NCBI RefSeq assembly: GCF_900103445.1
Contig: NZ_FNHS01000004.1
Location: 248,001 to 312,000, forward strand
DNA: 64,000 bases
DNA from: Methylobacterium phyllostachyos
GTDB taxonomy: Bacteria > Pseudomonadota > Alphaproteobacteria > Rhizobiales > Beijerinckiaceae
Direction of reading: 5' to 3'
In this document: positions 25,485-34,385 of the stretch, in pieces
Position numbering within the stretch: the first letter of the stretch is position 1
Layout of the letters: each line of letters opens with the position of its first letter
The notes under the pieces: model-generated
The model's database searches: none
What the model saw: the letters and a program-made list of their open reading frames with translations, nothing else
Told to the model about the DNA's origin: nothing
Made by a program: the position numbers and the translations under genes

Positions 25485-26138
25485 ATGAAGGCGAGCGAGT
25501 CTGAGCGCTCCAGCAGTGCCGGCGCCTACGAACGGCTGCTGCGGGCGATCGAGGAGGGCGAGCTCGCCCCCGGAAGCCGGCTGCGCGAGGCGGAACTCGC
25601 CGAGCGCTTCCAGATCAGCCGGACACCGGTCCGCGAGGCGCTGGGACGCCTGGAGGCGCAGGGCCTTGTCGCCCACGAGCCGCACCGGGGCGCCAGCGTG
25701 GCGCAGCTCGATTACGGGCAGGTCAGTGAGCTCTACGATCTGCGCGAGGTGCTGGAGGGGACGGCCGCGCGGCTGGCCGCAATCCATGCGAGCGCGGTCG
25801 AGACCGAGATCCTGGAGGAGATGGTCGCCCGGGATCGAGCACTGCTCGGGGATGCGCCGGCGCTCGCCCGCACCAACCGACTGTTCCACCGGCAGATCCA
25901 CGGGGCGGCGCGCAACCGTTTCCTCCAAGGCACGCTGGAGACGATGCGGCTGTCGCTGGTGCTGCTGCCGGGCGCCACCACCCTCGCCGCCCCGGACCGT
26001 GCAGCCGAGTCGCTGGCCGAGCACGCCGCCATCGTGGCGGCGATCCGCGCACATGACGGGGACGGCGCCGAGGCCGCCGCCCGCGCGCATATCCGGGCCG
26101 CCTTCAAGGCCCGGATCCGGATCTGGCAGGAGAGCTGA
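25485..26138 (+). CDS. GntR-family (FCD) transcriptional regulator
   Basis: A 217-residue repressor-type regulator. The N-terminal winged helix has the GntR signature GSRLREAELAERFQISRTPV followed by REALGRLEAQGLV. The C-terminal FCD ligand domain has the metal/carboxylate-binding pattern with DLREVLEG, the NRLFHRQIH segment and a late EHAAIVAAI. The ATG at 25485 has GAGGAGA just upstream; an in-frame ATG at 25461 is weaker. FCD regulators commonly sense organic acids, which fits the neighbouring dehydrogenase and two tricarboxylate-type transporters. The characterised Salmonella tcu system uses a LysR-type TcuR, so the regulator type differs here. It is convergent with the MFS gene, seven bases apart. 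Confidence 0.9.
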   Translation: MKASESERSSSAGAYERLLRAIEEGELAPGSRLREAELAERFQISRTPVREALGRLEAQGLVAHEPHRGASVAQLDYGQVSELYDLREVLEGTAARLAAIHASAVETEILEEMVARDRALLGDAPALARTNRLFHRQIHGAARNRFLQGTLETMRLSLVLLPGATTLAAPDRAAESLAEHAAIVAAIRAHDGDGAEAAARAHIRAAFKARIRIWQES

Positions 26139-26145
26139 GCGGCCC

Positions 26146-27453
26146 TCAGGCGTGGGCAGGTACGCCCTGGGCCCCCCGATTGCCCCGGAACAGGGCGAGC
26201 GTCGCGACGATGCCGCAGGCCGCCGCCGCCATCAGCCAGTAGCTCGGCGAGGCCCGGTCGCCGGTCTTCTCGTACAGGAAGGTCGAGACCATCGGCGTGG
26301 CGGTGCCGAACAGGGCGGTGGCGAGGCTGTAGGCCAGCGAGAATCCGCTCGCCCGCACATGGGCCGGCACGACCTCGGACAGCGAGACCACCATCGCACC
26401 GTTATAGACCCCGAAGAAGAATGAGAACCACAGCTCCACGGCGAGCATCTTGCCGAAGGTCGGGTCGGCGACCAGCCAGTGCAGGGCCGGATAGGTCGTG
26501 AGCAGCGACAGGGTCGAGATCGTCAGCAGCACCGGCTTGCGCCCCACCGCATCCGACAGGGCGCCACCCACGGGCAGCCAGATGAAGTTGGTGATCGCCA
26601 CACACATCGTCACGATCAGGCTGTCGGTCTCGGTGAGCTTGAGGACCGATTTCCCGAAGGTCGGGGTGTAGACGGTGATCATGTAGAAGGTCACCGTCGT
26701 CATCGTGGTCAGCATCATGCCCAGCAGCACGATCCGCCAGTTGGCCGCGACGGTCGCCAAGATCTCGCGGGTGCCGGGGTGGTGGGTGCGCTTGGCAAAC
26801 GCCTGCGTCTCCTGCAGCGAGCGCCGGATGAAGAAGATGAACGGCACGATCAGGCAGCCGATGAAGAACGGGATCCGCCAGCCGAAATCGCCGAGCTGCT
26901 GCTTGGTCAGGACGGCGTTCAGACCGTAGCCGATCAGAGCGGCGAACAGGATGGCCACCTGCTGACTCGCGGACTGGAACGAGGTGTAGAAGCCGCGCCG
27001 CCGCGGGGTCGCAATCTCGAACAGGTAGATCGAGACGCCGCCGATCTCGACGCCCGCCGAGAACCCCTGCAGCAGCCGGCCGACCAGCACGATCAGCGGA
27101 GCCGCGACACCGATCGTCGCGTAGCTCGGGCAGAAGGCGATCAGCACCGTGCCGCTCGCCATGATCGCCAGGGTGACGATCAGCCCCTGCCGACGCCCGA
27201 TCCGGTCGATATAGGCGCCCAGCACGATCGCCCCCAGCGGCCGCATCAGGGCGCCGAGCCAGAACGTGCCGAAGGTCAACAGCAGCTCGGTGGTCTCGTT
27301 GCCCGAGGGGAAGAACGCCCGCGCGATATAGGAGGCGTAGAACCCGAACAGGAAGAAGTCGAACATCTCCAGGAAGTTGCCGCTGGTCGCGCGGAGGATC
27401 GCACCGATCCTGGATTTGAGATTCGCCTCGACGGCACCCGGATCACCGGCCAT
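26146..27453 (-). CDS. MFS citrate/tricarballylate:proton symporter (CitA/TcuC-like)
   Basis: An inner-membrane symporter of the metabolite:H+ branch of the major facilitator superfamily, about 435 residues with twelve helices. Strong family signatures include [60 protein letters not shown] and the [11 protein letters not shown] segment. These are close to enterobacterial CitA/CitH and TcuC. The ATG at 27453 follows a GAGAGAG stretch; an ATG five codons earlier (27468) is also possible. The gene is 10 to 25 bases downstream of the 2-hydroxycarboxylate carrier gene, so both are probably co-transcribed. The substrate is inferred to be citrate, tricarballylate or a similar acid. Confidence 0.88.
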   Translation of the reverse strand: MAGDPGAVEANLKSRIGAILRATSGNFLEMFDFFLFGFYASYIARAFFPSGNETTELLLTFGTFWLGALMRPLGAIVLGAYIDRIGRRQGLIVTLAIMASGTVLIAFCPSYATIGVAAPLIVLVGRLLQGFSAGVEIGGVSIYLFEIATPRRRGFYTSFQSASQQVAILFAALIGYGLNAVLTKQQLGDFGWRIPFFIGCLIVPFIFFIRRSLQETQAFAKRTHHPGTREILATVAANWRIVLLGMMLTTMTTVTFYMITVYTPTFGKSVLKLTETDSLIVTMCVAITNFIWLPVGGALSDAVGRKPVLLTISTLSLLTTYPALHWLVADPTFGKMLAVELWFSFFFGVYNGAMVVSLSEVVPAHVRASGFSLAYSLATALFGTATPMVSTFLYEKTGDRASPSYWLMAAAACGIVATLALFRGNRGAQGVPAHA

Positions 27454-27477
27454 GGCACGCTCTCTCATGTGTCGTCT

Positions 27478-28860
27478 TCACGCCCCGATCCACTTCATGG
27501 CCACGATCGTCCCGGTCACGGTCAGTGCGCCGCCGATCCGGGTCGCGATCTGGGCGAAGGGCATCAGCGCCATGCGGTCGGCCGCCGTGAGGATCGCCAC
27601 GTCGCCGGTGCCGCCCTGGCCGCTGTGACAGGCGTTCACGATGGCGGTCTCGATCGGATACATGCCGAGCCAGCGCCCGACGAAGAAGCCCGTCACCATC
27701 AGCGTCACCACGGTCGACACGATGGTGATCAGGTTCACCAGGGTGAAGGCAGCCATCAGCTCGTGCCAGGGCGTCAGCGCGACGCCGATGGCGAAGAGCA
27801 GCGGGTAGGTCATCGAGACCTGCACGAATTTGTAGACCACGAAGCCGCCTGCCTGGAGATGGGGCGACACCGCGCTGGCGAGCTTGGCGAAGACCGCCAG
27901 GAACAGCATCGCCACGGGCGCAGGCAGGCCGACGAGGTGGTGGGCCATGACGCCGAGGAGATAGAGGGTGATCGCCGTGAGCCCCGCCGCCCCGATCGTG
28001 GCGGGGTCGATCTGGCCCTTCGCGGCCTCGACCTTGGCTTGCGCGTCGCTCGACGCAATGCCCTCCGAATCGGGCTGCAGGCGGCCCTCGCCGGTGAGGT
28101 GAGGAAAGCGCTTGCCCACCGTGTTCAGCGTGCCCGAGAGGATGATCGCGGTGAGCGAGCCCAGCATCACCGGCGGCAACACCTGGGCGAAGATCACGCC
28201 CTGCTGCTGGCCCAGGATCGCCGCGTATCCGATCGAGAGCGGGATTGCGCCTTCGCCGACGCCGCCGGCCATGATCGGCACGACAATGAAGAAGAAGGTC
28301 TTGTACGGGCCGAGGCCGAGGAGCGTGCCGACCAGCGTGCCGACCAGGGCCGCCACCACCGAGCCCGTCGCCAGCGGGGCGAAGATCTTGAGGAAGCCCT
28401 TGATCAGGACCTCGCGATCCATGCCGAGGATCGAGCCGACGATGATCGTGGCGATGTAGATGTAGAGGAAGTTGGTGAACTTGGTGAAATCCGTGATCGC
28501 CTTCACCATCTGCGTCGGCACCAGGGCATAGTAGACCAGTGCCGAGGGGATGAAGGTCGCGAAGATCGCGCCTGCGCCGATGTTCCGGAGGATCGGGATC
28601 CGCTTGCCGATCTCCGCGCAGGTGAAGCCGCCCATCACCAGCACGGCGATCATGGTCGGCCCGTCGGGCTTGATCTCGCCCTCTTGGACCAGGATCGCGA
28701 TCAGCGCCGCCAACACGACGTAGACCGGCAGCGGTATGATGCCGATTTTGGTATCGACGAGACGCCACCAGCGATCGCGCCAGACCGGGTTGGTGCCTCT
28801 TTCGGCCTTCCGGGTCTCGGCCGGTGACGCGATGGGGCTTGTCGTGGCGCTGCTAGTCAT
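27478..28860 (-). CDS. 2-hydroxycarboxylate transporter family carrier (CitS/CimH-like)
   Basis: A 460-residue secondary transporter of the 2HCT family (CitS, CitP, MleP, CimH), which moves citrate, malate or related acids with Na+ or H+. Both re-entrant loop motifs are recognisable: GGVGEGAIPLS near residue 205 and GQGGTGDVAILTAADRM near the C-terminus. The rest is hydrophobic helices, with a charged cytoplasmic loop near residue 260-285. It is the promoter-proximal gene of a pair with the CitA/TcuC-like symporter. Having two unrelated tricarboxylate-type carriers in one transcript beside a TcuA-like gene is unusual and suggests different substrates or exchange modes. Confidence 0.9.
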   Translation of the reverse strand: MTSSATTSPIASPAETRKAERGTNPVWRDRWWRLVDTKIGIIPLPVYVVLAALIAILVQEGEIKPDGPTMIAVLVMGGFTCAEIGKRIPILRNIGAGAIFATFIPSALVYYALVPTQMVKAITDFTKFTNFLYIYIATIIVGSILGMDREVLIKGFLKIFAPLATGSVVAALVGTLVGTLLGLGPYKTFFFIVVPIMAGGVGEGAIPLSIGYAAILGQQQGVIFAQVLPPVMLGSLTAIILSGTLNTVGKRFPHLTGEGRLQPDSEGIASSDAQAKVEAAKGQIDPATIGAAGLTAITLYLLGVMAHHLVGLPAPVAMLFLAVFAKLASAVSPHLQAGGFVVYKFVQVSMTYPLLFAIGVALTPWHELMAAFTLVNLITIVSTVVTLMVTGFFVGRWLGMYPIETAIVNACHSGQGGTGDVAILTAADRMALMPFAQIATRIGGALTVTGTIVAMKWIGA

Positions 28861-29251
28861 GGCGTCCCCCCGGATATCTTCACCACCGACCGCTTCAGGC
28901 TTTGCCGCGCTCCCGCAGTCAAAACACCGGCCGCTCTCCGTCGACCTTCAGACAGAGGATGGAGATAAAGTGACATTCGGCGTATCAGCGCCAGTCCGGG
29001 GCGGCAACGCGCTGTAGGGGACAAAGCGCGCGCGCTGTCCCGCGGGTGGGGATGGGAAATCCCGGTGGAACGTGTGCCGCGTCCCATATGGCCGTCCGCC
29101 TGCCCGACAACTCGGGGCGGTCGGGACGCGATTTCCGGCGCATCGTTTGGCGAGCGCCCACACAAAAAAGGCCCGGCCTGAAGCCGAGCCTTGGAAGTCA
29201 GTCTGCACGGGGCTGACGCCGGGATCGAAATCCCGGCGCCAACATCTCGGA
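28861..29251. other. Intergenic region between 2HCT gene and porin 1
   Basis: About 390 bases with no gene. The left part must carry the promoter of the 2HCT-MFS transcript (reading left). The right part holds the terminator of porin 1. Short frames here are not supported by any family resemblance. Confidence 0.5.
29162..29192 (-). terminator. Intrinsic terminator of porin 1
   Basis: Read on the minus strand, AAGGCTCGGCT and GGCCGGGCCTT form a near-perfect stem with a short TCA-type loop, directly followed by TTTTTTGTG. It lies about 60 bases after the porin 1 stop codon. A closely similar terminator follows porin 2, consistent with duplication of the whole gene unit. Confidence 0.85.
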
Positions 29252-30877
29252 TCAGAAGTCGCGCTGGACGCGCAGGCGGACCGAGGAAACCGAATCCTGG
29301 GTCACCGTCCGCGGCACGTACGTTCCGGCGTTGATACCGGCAACGTGGCTGTAAGCCGTTGGGTTCTTGTCCTTGTCGATCACCCGACCGTTCTTGACGC
29401 CGATCTGCGTGTAATAGCCTTCCACGCCGATATCGAGATCCTTGACCGGCGACCAGATCAGGCTCGCGCCGGCGACGATTTCGTAGGTATTCCGCAGCGC
29501 TTCGCTGAGGTTGTAGAACCGGGTTCCAGGGGCGCCGACCGCCAGGGAGCCGCCGATATTGGCCAGGGACGAAGCCACACCCTGGGCCGCACGGGCGTTC
29601 TGCGAGAAGCTTTGCTCGCCGTAGCTCGAGAACACGGCCGAACGCCATTCCGGGGTCCAGTAGTGCAGGTAGGACCCGACCACCGTGAAGCTCTGTGAGG
29701 TCTGCAGCTGGCCGGTGAACGGGTTGACCGTCGCATCGGCGAAGAACTGGTTGAACTTCTGGCCCTGAATGGTGGCGGTGGTCTGCGTGTACGAACCGGT
29801 GAACGCGGAGTAACCGGTGTAAAGCTGCGCACCCTCGCCATAGGCACCCTGCAGGTACAGGGCGTCGCCCGGCGCGATGAACGGCGCGTTGACCTTCAGG
29901 CCGCCCTGAACGGCCCAACCCTGAGTGTTCCGGGTATGCGCGATCGGCCGGATCGGCTGACCCGACGCCTGGCTCTCGTTGCCGACGTTGAGTTCGTGGG
30001 TCGCGGCGGAGAGCTGGGCGGAACCCCAGGCCTGGTCGAGGCGGATGGCACCCACGAAGTCGGGCAGGCGCGTACGCTGGATCGTGTCGACGTAGCCGTA
30101 GCCGGTCGGGAGCCCCCGGGTGTTGTAGGTGATGAACACCGGCGTCGGCTGGTTGGTAACCGCCAGAACCGCCACGCCGCCGACGTTCGGCGTCACGCTG
30201 ACGCTGTAGGGCGAGAAGATCGGGGTGCGGCGGTAGATCGGGTCTTCGACCGAGATCGTCGCCGACAGACCGTTACCGACCGTGGCGGTGTAGGCCAGGA
30301 GGTTGGTGGAGGCGACGTCCGAGCCCGCGGAGGCGCCGGCGAACTCGAAGTCGTGGGCGTAGAAGTCGAAGAACGAGGACGCGCGACCGGCGGTCAGGCC
30401 CGCGAACTGGATGAACGCCTTATCGACGTTCATGAACTGGGAATCGCGACCGAAGCTGTCATTGCCCAGGCCCGGATAGGCCTGGCCGATGCGCTGCTGC
30501 GTGCCGGACTGGCCGACGCCGGAGTAACCCGTGCGGGCGCCGGCATCGAGGCGCACGAAGGCGCGGAGCGTGCCGTAGGCGGTCTGGGTGCGGGCATCGA
30601 GGTTGATGCGCATCCGGCCTTGGTAGCCCGACGTGTCGCCGTTGCCGGACCCGCGCGAGAAGCTGGTCATGTACCCGCCCTCGAACCGGGCGCGGCCCGA
30701 GATACGCAGGCAGGTGTCGGTACCGGGGATGTAGAAGAAGCCGGCACCATACGCAGTGCAGACGCGGACGTACTCGATCGGCGCCGCCTTCTTGATTGGT
30801 AGATCGGCGGCGTGCGCGGCGCCCACCGCCGCGAACGCGGCAGCGGACCCGAGCAGCGAGCCCTTCAAGAGCTTCAT
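29252..30877 (-). CDS. Porin_2-family outer-membrane porin (copy 1)
   Basis: A 541-residue trimeric-type outer-membrane porin. The ATG at 30877 (MKLLKGSLLGSAAAFAAVGA) gives a clean signal peptide with cleavage at AHA|ADLP and has GGAGATA upstream; the longer open frame to 31030 is untranslated leader. The mature N-terminus carries the Porin_2 signature CTAYGAGFFYIPGTDTCLRI followed by SGRARFEGGY. The C-terminus SVRLRVQRDF ends in phenylalanine, as required for barrel assembly. It is a tandem paralogue of the porin at 31650-33290, nearly identical at both ends and differing mainly in surface-loop segments. At about 540 residues it is longer than many rhizobial porins but usual for Methylobacterium-type ones. 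Confidence 0.92.
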   Translation of the reverse strand: MKLLKGSLLGSAAAFAAVGAAHAADLPIKKAAPIEYVRVCTAYGAGFFYIPGTDTCLRISGRARFEGGYMTSFSRGSGNGDTSGYQGRMRINLDARTQTAYGTLRAFVRLDAGARTGYSGVGQSGTQQRIGQAYPGLGNDSFGRDSQFMNVDKAFIQFAGLTAGRASSFFDFYAHDFEFAGASAGSDVASTNLLAYTATVGNGLSATISVEDPIYRRTPIFSPYSVSVTPNVGGVAVLAVTNQPTPVFITYNTRGLPTGYGYVDTIQRTRLPDFVGAIRLDQAWGSAQLSAATHELNVGNESQASGQPIRPIAHTRNTQGWAVQGGLKVNAPFIAPGDALYLQGAYGEGAQLYTGYSAFTGSYTQTTATIQGQKFNQFFADATVNPFTGQLQTSQSFTVVGSYLHYWTPEWRSAVFSSYGEQSFSQNARAAQGVASSLANIGGSLAVGAPGTRFYNLSEALRNTYEIVAGASLIWSPVKDLDIGVEGYYTQIGVKNGRVIDKDKNPTAYSHVAGINAGTYVPRTVTQDSVSSVRLRVQRDF

Positions 30878-31649
30878 AGTTATCTCCAAAGATTCGAGAC
30901 CCGATATCGCCACCCGCACAGTATATTTCTGCGCTGGGAGCTTATTATGTGCGCAATCCGCCCTTGAAAGACGAACTTTCGGGATCCCGATGTCGAGATG
31001 CACCGTTGCGCAGGCACATTGTGCAAACACATCTTTGATCGCAATGTGGAATCAACGCCTTACAAAGTCTATTCTTACGTTGTTGCGCAACGGCAACAAC
31101 ATGATACAGCACATTATGCTTCTTTTGATGATTTTATATAGCAATAGAAGTGCAGAATTTACTGATCACAATGTACTGATGCGCCGATGCGCGCGACATG
31201 AGACAATCATGAAGCTCAAGATATTTCGTTGTTATGCGCAGAGCCGCGCCGTCACGCGCCGAGCTGCGCAATAGCGCAGCCGCCATCGGGCGCCGGCCAT
31301 TGAACGGCTGCGATGAGGCGAAGCAGATCTTGCTGACTGAGGCCGGCCCGGTTTCGACGACGCGCGATTCGCGTTCGAACCGCATCGCCGCTTCAAGGGC
31401 CGTGTCGGCGCGTCGGGCGCGGATTCTGGCCGGACAGCATGGCCACGCGGAGCGGGTGAAGGGCGCTGGCGTGCGACCCGCCCGTGCGGACCCGGCTTGG
31501 CGAGGCGGCGGGGGGTGGGGCGACGCGTCAGGGAACGGGGCTGCCGGATCGCGATCGGCCGCACAACGAAAAAGGCCCGGCCGAAGCCGAGCCTTGATCT
31601 GTATGGCGCATAAGAAGGACCGCCGGAGCCGAAGCCCCGGCGCCCGGGA
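30878..31649. promoter_or_regulatory. AT-rich leader/promoter region of porin 1 with TGCGCA repeats
   Basis: A gene-free interval of 770 bases. The part from about 30900 to 31250 is strikingly AT-rich for this genome; in 31081-31140 I count only 21 G+C of 60. It contains five TGCGCA hexamers (30950, 31007, 31084, 31235, 31265) and a related TTGTGCAA at 31019. GTTGTTGC (31079-31086) and GCAACAAC (31093-31100) form a perfect 8-base inverted repeat around a 6-base spacer, and TCGGGATCCCGA at 30979-30990 is a 12-base palindrome. This looks like a regulated promoter with several protein sites. The last 80 bases belong to the porin 2 terminator region. Confidence 0.55.
31568..31596 (-). terminator. 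Intrinsic terminator of porin 2
   Basis: On the minus strand, AAGGCTCGGCTT pairs with GGCCGGGCCTT, followed by TTTTCGTTG. It lies about 60 bases past the porin 2 stop at 31650. The stem is almost identical to the terminator of porin 1 at 29162-29192. Confidence 0.82.
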
Positions 31650-33290
31650 TTAGAAGTCGCGCTGGACGCGGAAGCGAACCTGCGAGACCGAGTCCTGCGT
31701 CGCCGTGCGGACCGCGAAGGTTCCGTTGTTGATGCCGGCGATGTTGGCGTAGGCGGTCGGGCTCTTGTCGAGGTCGATCGCCCGGCCGTTCTTCAGGCCG
31801 ATCTGCGTGTAGAAGGCCTCCACGCCGATATCGAGGTCCTTGACCGGCGACCAGATGATGCTGCCGCCCGCCACGAACTGGTAGGTGTCCCGCAGGGCCT
31901 GGCTCAGGTTGAAGAACCGGGTGCCCGGCGTGCCGACCGCGTTCGAGCCGAACGGGTTGCTGCCCGCCAGACCGCTCACGAGGCTGTAGAGCGCGCCCTG
32001 CGCGAAGCGCGCACCCGCCCAGAAACCCTGCTCGCCGTAGGAGCCGAAGAAGGCCGAGCGCCACTCAGGCGTCCAGTAGTGCAGATACGACGCCACAACG
32101 GTGAAGCTCTGCGAGGTCTGCAGCTGGCCGGTGAACGGGTTGACGGTCGCGTCCGAGAAGTACTGGGCGAACTTCTGGCCCTGGATGGTTGTGGTGCTCT
32201 GCGTGTACGAGCCGGTGTAGGACGAGTAGCCGGTGTAGAGCTGCGCGCCGTCGCCGTAGGCACCCTGCAGGTAGAGGGCGTCGCCGGGGGCGACGAACGG
32301 CGTGTTGATCTTCAGGCCGCCCTGCACCGCCCAGCCCTGCACCGTGCTGGTGTGGGCGGGGACGAGGACCGGACCGGCGCCGGTGCTGGCGGCGGTCGAG
32401 AGGTTGCCGATGTTCAGCTCATGGGTGGCGGCCGAGAGCTGGGCCGAGCCCCAGGCCTGGTCGAGGCGCACGACGCCGACGAAGTCGGGCAGGCGCGAGC
32501 GCTCGATGCTGTCGACGTTGGCGTAGCGACCCGGGCCGACGAAGATCGGGGTCGGCTGGTTGGTCACGCCGAAGTTCGACACGCTGCCGGTGCTGACGGT
32601 GGCCGAGATGTTGAACGGCGAGAAGATCGGGGTGCGGCGGAAGACCGGGTCTTCGATCGAGATCGTGGCCGAGAGGCCGTTGCCGATCGTGGCGGTGTAG
32701 GCCAGCAGGTTCGTCGAGAACACGTCCGAACCCGCGGTGGCACCGGCGAACTCGAAGTCGTGGGCGTAGAAGTCGAAGAACGAGGAGGCGCGACCAGCGG
32801 TCAGGCCAGCGAACTGGATGAACGCCTTGTCGACGTTCATGTACTGCTGGTCGCGGCCGAAGCTGTCGGTGCCGATGCCGGCATAGGCCTGGCCGATGCG
32901 CTGCTGGGTGCCGGAGGTGCCGACGCCGGAGTAACCCGTGCGGGCACCGGCATCGAGACGCACGAAGGCGCGGAGCGTGCCGTAGGCGGTCTGGGTGCGG
33001 GCATCGAGGTTGATGCGCATCCGGCCCTGGTAACCGGAGGTGTCACCCACGTTCGGACCGGCCTGACGCGAGTAGCTGGTCTGGTATCCACCCTCGAACC
33101 GGGCGCGGCCCGAGATGCGCAGGCAGGTGTCGGTACCGGGGATGTAGAAGAAGCCGGCACCATACGCAGTGCAGACACGGACGTATTCGATCGGCACGGC
33201 CTTCTTGACCGGCAGGTCGGCGGCGTGCGCAGCGCCCACCGCCGCGAATGCAGCAGCCGACCCGAGCAGCGAGCCCTTCAAGAGCTTCAT
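31650..33290 (-). CDS. Porin_2-family outer-membrane porin (copy 2)
   Basis: A 546-residue porin, paralogous to the neighbouring copy. It starts at the ATG at 33290 with the same signal peptide (MKLLKGSLLGSAAAFAAVGA), and the same CTAYGAGFFYIPGTDTCLRI signature follows. The C-terminus is QVRFRVQRDF. Differences from copy 1 cluster in short blocks, for example residues after SRQAG/SRGSG, the stretch after FSPFNIS/FSPYSVS, and the loop containing SNPFGSN, as expected for exposed loops. Gene, ribosome-binding site (GGAGATATC) and terminator are all duplicated. It is transcribed separately from copy 1, each having its own leader and terminator. Confidence 0.92.
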   Translation of the reverse strand: MKLLKGSLLGSAAAFAAVGAAHAADLPVKKAVPIEYVRVCTAYGAGFFYIPGTDTCLRISGRARFEGGYQTSYSRQAGPNVGDTSGYQGRMRINLDARTQTAYGTLRAFVRLDAGARTGYSGVGTSGTQQRIGQAYAGIGTDSFGRDQQYMNVDKAFIQFAGLTAGRASSFFDFYAHDFEFAGATAGSDVFSTNLLAYTATIGNGLSATISIEDPVFRRTPIFSPFNISATVSTGSVSNFGVTNQPTPIFVGPGRYANVDSIERSRLPDFVGVVRLDQAWGSAQLSAATHELNIGNLSTAASTGAGPVLVPAHTSTVQGWAVQGGLKINTPFVAPGDALYLQGAYGDGAQLYTGYSSYTGSYTQSTTTIQGQKFAQYFSDATVNPFTGQLQTSQSFTVVASYLHYWTPEWRSAFFGSYGEQGFWAGARFAQGALYSLVSGLAGSNPFGSNAVGTPGTRFFNLSQALRDTYQFVAGGSIIWSPVKDLDIGVEAFYTQIGLKNGRAIDLDKSPTAYANIAGINNGTFAVRTATQDSVSQVRFRVQRDF

Positions 33291-33695
33291 CGATATCTCC
33301 AAAGCTTCGAGACCCAATCGTGCGGACTTGTCCGGTTAACCGGATCTCGCCGCACATTTGTAGACTTGGCCTGCGTCTTGAGCGGCAGGCTCTTGCGGGC
33401 TCTCGCTTGGCGATGCCCCCGTGCACCCTCACCATGTGCGAACGGGTTTCGGGCGGCAACGAGGATTCTCGTTTATTGCCGAGGTTCCGACAGGATGTTG
33501 CCCGCTGGCAACAATCTCGGGGCGCATTGGTCATTAACCAGCGGCCGAAGGTCGGTTTCGCGCGGCTTTCCAAAGCGTCTTCGAATCCGAATAGCCCGGC
33601 GCGGGTATTCACGCGCCGGACGATTCGTGCCGGGATCACGATCCAGCTGCTATTGCTGACGGCCTTGTCCGTGATGGCGGCATTTCATTGCCGGC
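33291..33695. promoter_or_regulatory. Promoter region of porin 2
   Basis: About 400 bases without a gene. It contains a perfect 14-base palindrome, TCCGGTTAACCGGA, at 33331-33344, 41 to 54 bases upstream of the porin 2 start codon, a position suited to an operator in the 5' leader. The interval also carries a GC-poorer stretch around 33590-33700, beside the end of the next gene. No open frame here looks real. Confidence 0.5.
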
Positions 33696-34385
33696 TTACA
33701 TGGGCGGGGTGAGGCCATCCTTGCCGACGGCGACCCGACGGGCCGTGAGGCGGCCGTCGTCCTCACGAGCGACGACCACGAACGCCTTGGCGCCGGGCGT
33801 GAGGGCCGCAGCATCGGCCGGCGCAAAGCTGACGATGGGAGCCTGCGGCGGCACTAGGACCTGAATGGATTGGCCCTGGCCGTAATCCACCGTCAGCGTC
33901 CGCTGGGCTCCTCCGCCGCTCGCCGTCACGGTGCCGTTGGTCATCGCGCTCTTCACCCGGGGTGCGTCGGGCGCGGTCGAGCGGGTGTCGGCCGTCACGG
34001 TGCCGTTGGTCATCGCGCTCTTAACCCGCGCGCCGCCGGTCGTGCGATCCGGGATCATGTCCCAATCGTAATGCCCCTCGCCGGTGCCGCGCATCGCCTC
34101 GGGAAAGAGGACCACCTCGAGCGCCACCGGGGGCTCACCCTTGGTGGCGGTTCCGATGAAAACGCCGTCCTTGATCTGGTCGAGCGAGGCCGGGACGACC
34201 CACGCCACTTTGGTGTCGGGCGGCAGCGTCACGGTTTCGGTCTTGCCATCCAGGGTCTTCAGCGTGAAGCCGCCATGCTCAACCGCCGCGATCGTACCCC
34301 GCAGGCGCTCCACCTTCGAGGCCGCCTGCGCGCCCGTGGTGATGACCAGAAGACTTATCACGGCGAGCGTTGTGGACTTTACCAT
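33696..34385 (-). CDS. Secreted hypothetical protein with internal 23-residue duplication
   Basis: A 229-residue protein with a signal peptide (MVKSTTLAVISLLVITTGAQ, cut near AQA|ASK). A beta-rich N-terminal part follows (VERLRGTIAAVEHGGFTLKT), resembling small OB-like periplasmic domains that handle ions or cofactors. The middle holds two copies of RVKSAMTNGTVTA spaced 23 residues apart. In DNA this is a 38-base direct repeat at 33922-33959 and 33991-34028 with one or two differences. The C-terminal part (TPGAKAFVVVAREDDGRLTA) resembles the end of similar periplasmic proteins. GAGGT lies upstream of the ATG. I do not recognise a characterised family. Confidence 0.75.
   Translation of the reverse strand: MVKSTTLAVISLLVITTGAQAASKVERLRGTIAAVEHGGFTLKTLDGKTETVTLPPDTKVAWVVPASLDQIKDGVFIGTATKGEPPVALEVVLFPEAMRGTGEGHYDWDMIPDRTTGGARVKSAMTNGTVTADTRSTAPDAPRVKSAMTNGTVTASGGGAQRTLTVDYGQGQSIQVLVPPQAPIVSFAPADAAALTPGAKAFVVVAREDDGRLTARRVAVGKDGLTPPM

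Noticed and set aside
26479-28827. Long plus-strand open frame of about 782 codons opposite the MFS and 2HCT genes
   Set aside because: Antisense of two clear membrane transporters; the composition (Asp/His/Gln/Arg-rich) is the usual mirror of hydrophobic codons.
31134-31385. Small minus-strand frame in the porin leader
   Set aside because: It spans the AT-rich leader and a decayed GC-rich segment, with no ribosome-binding site or family similarity.
32079-33659. Plus-strand open frame opposite porin 2
   Set aside because: Shadow of the porin, with Gly/Val/Asp/Arg-rich sequence and no domain; a similar frame lies opposite porin 1, as expected for paralogues.
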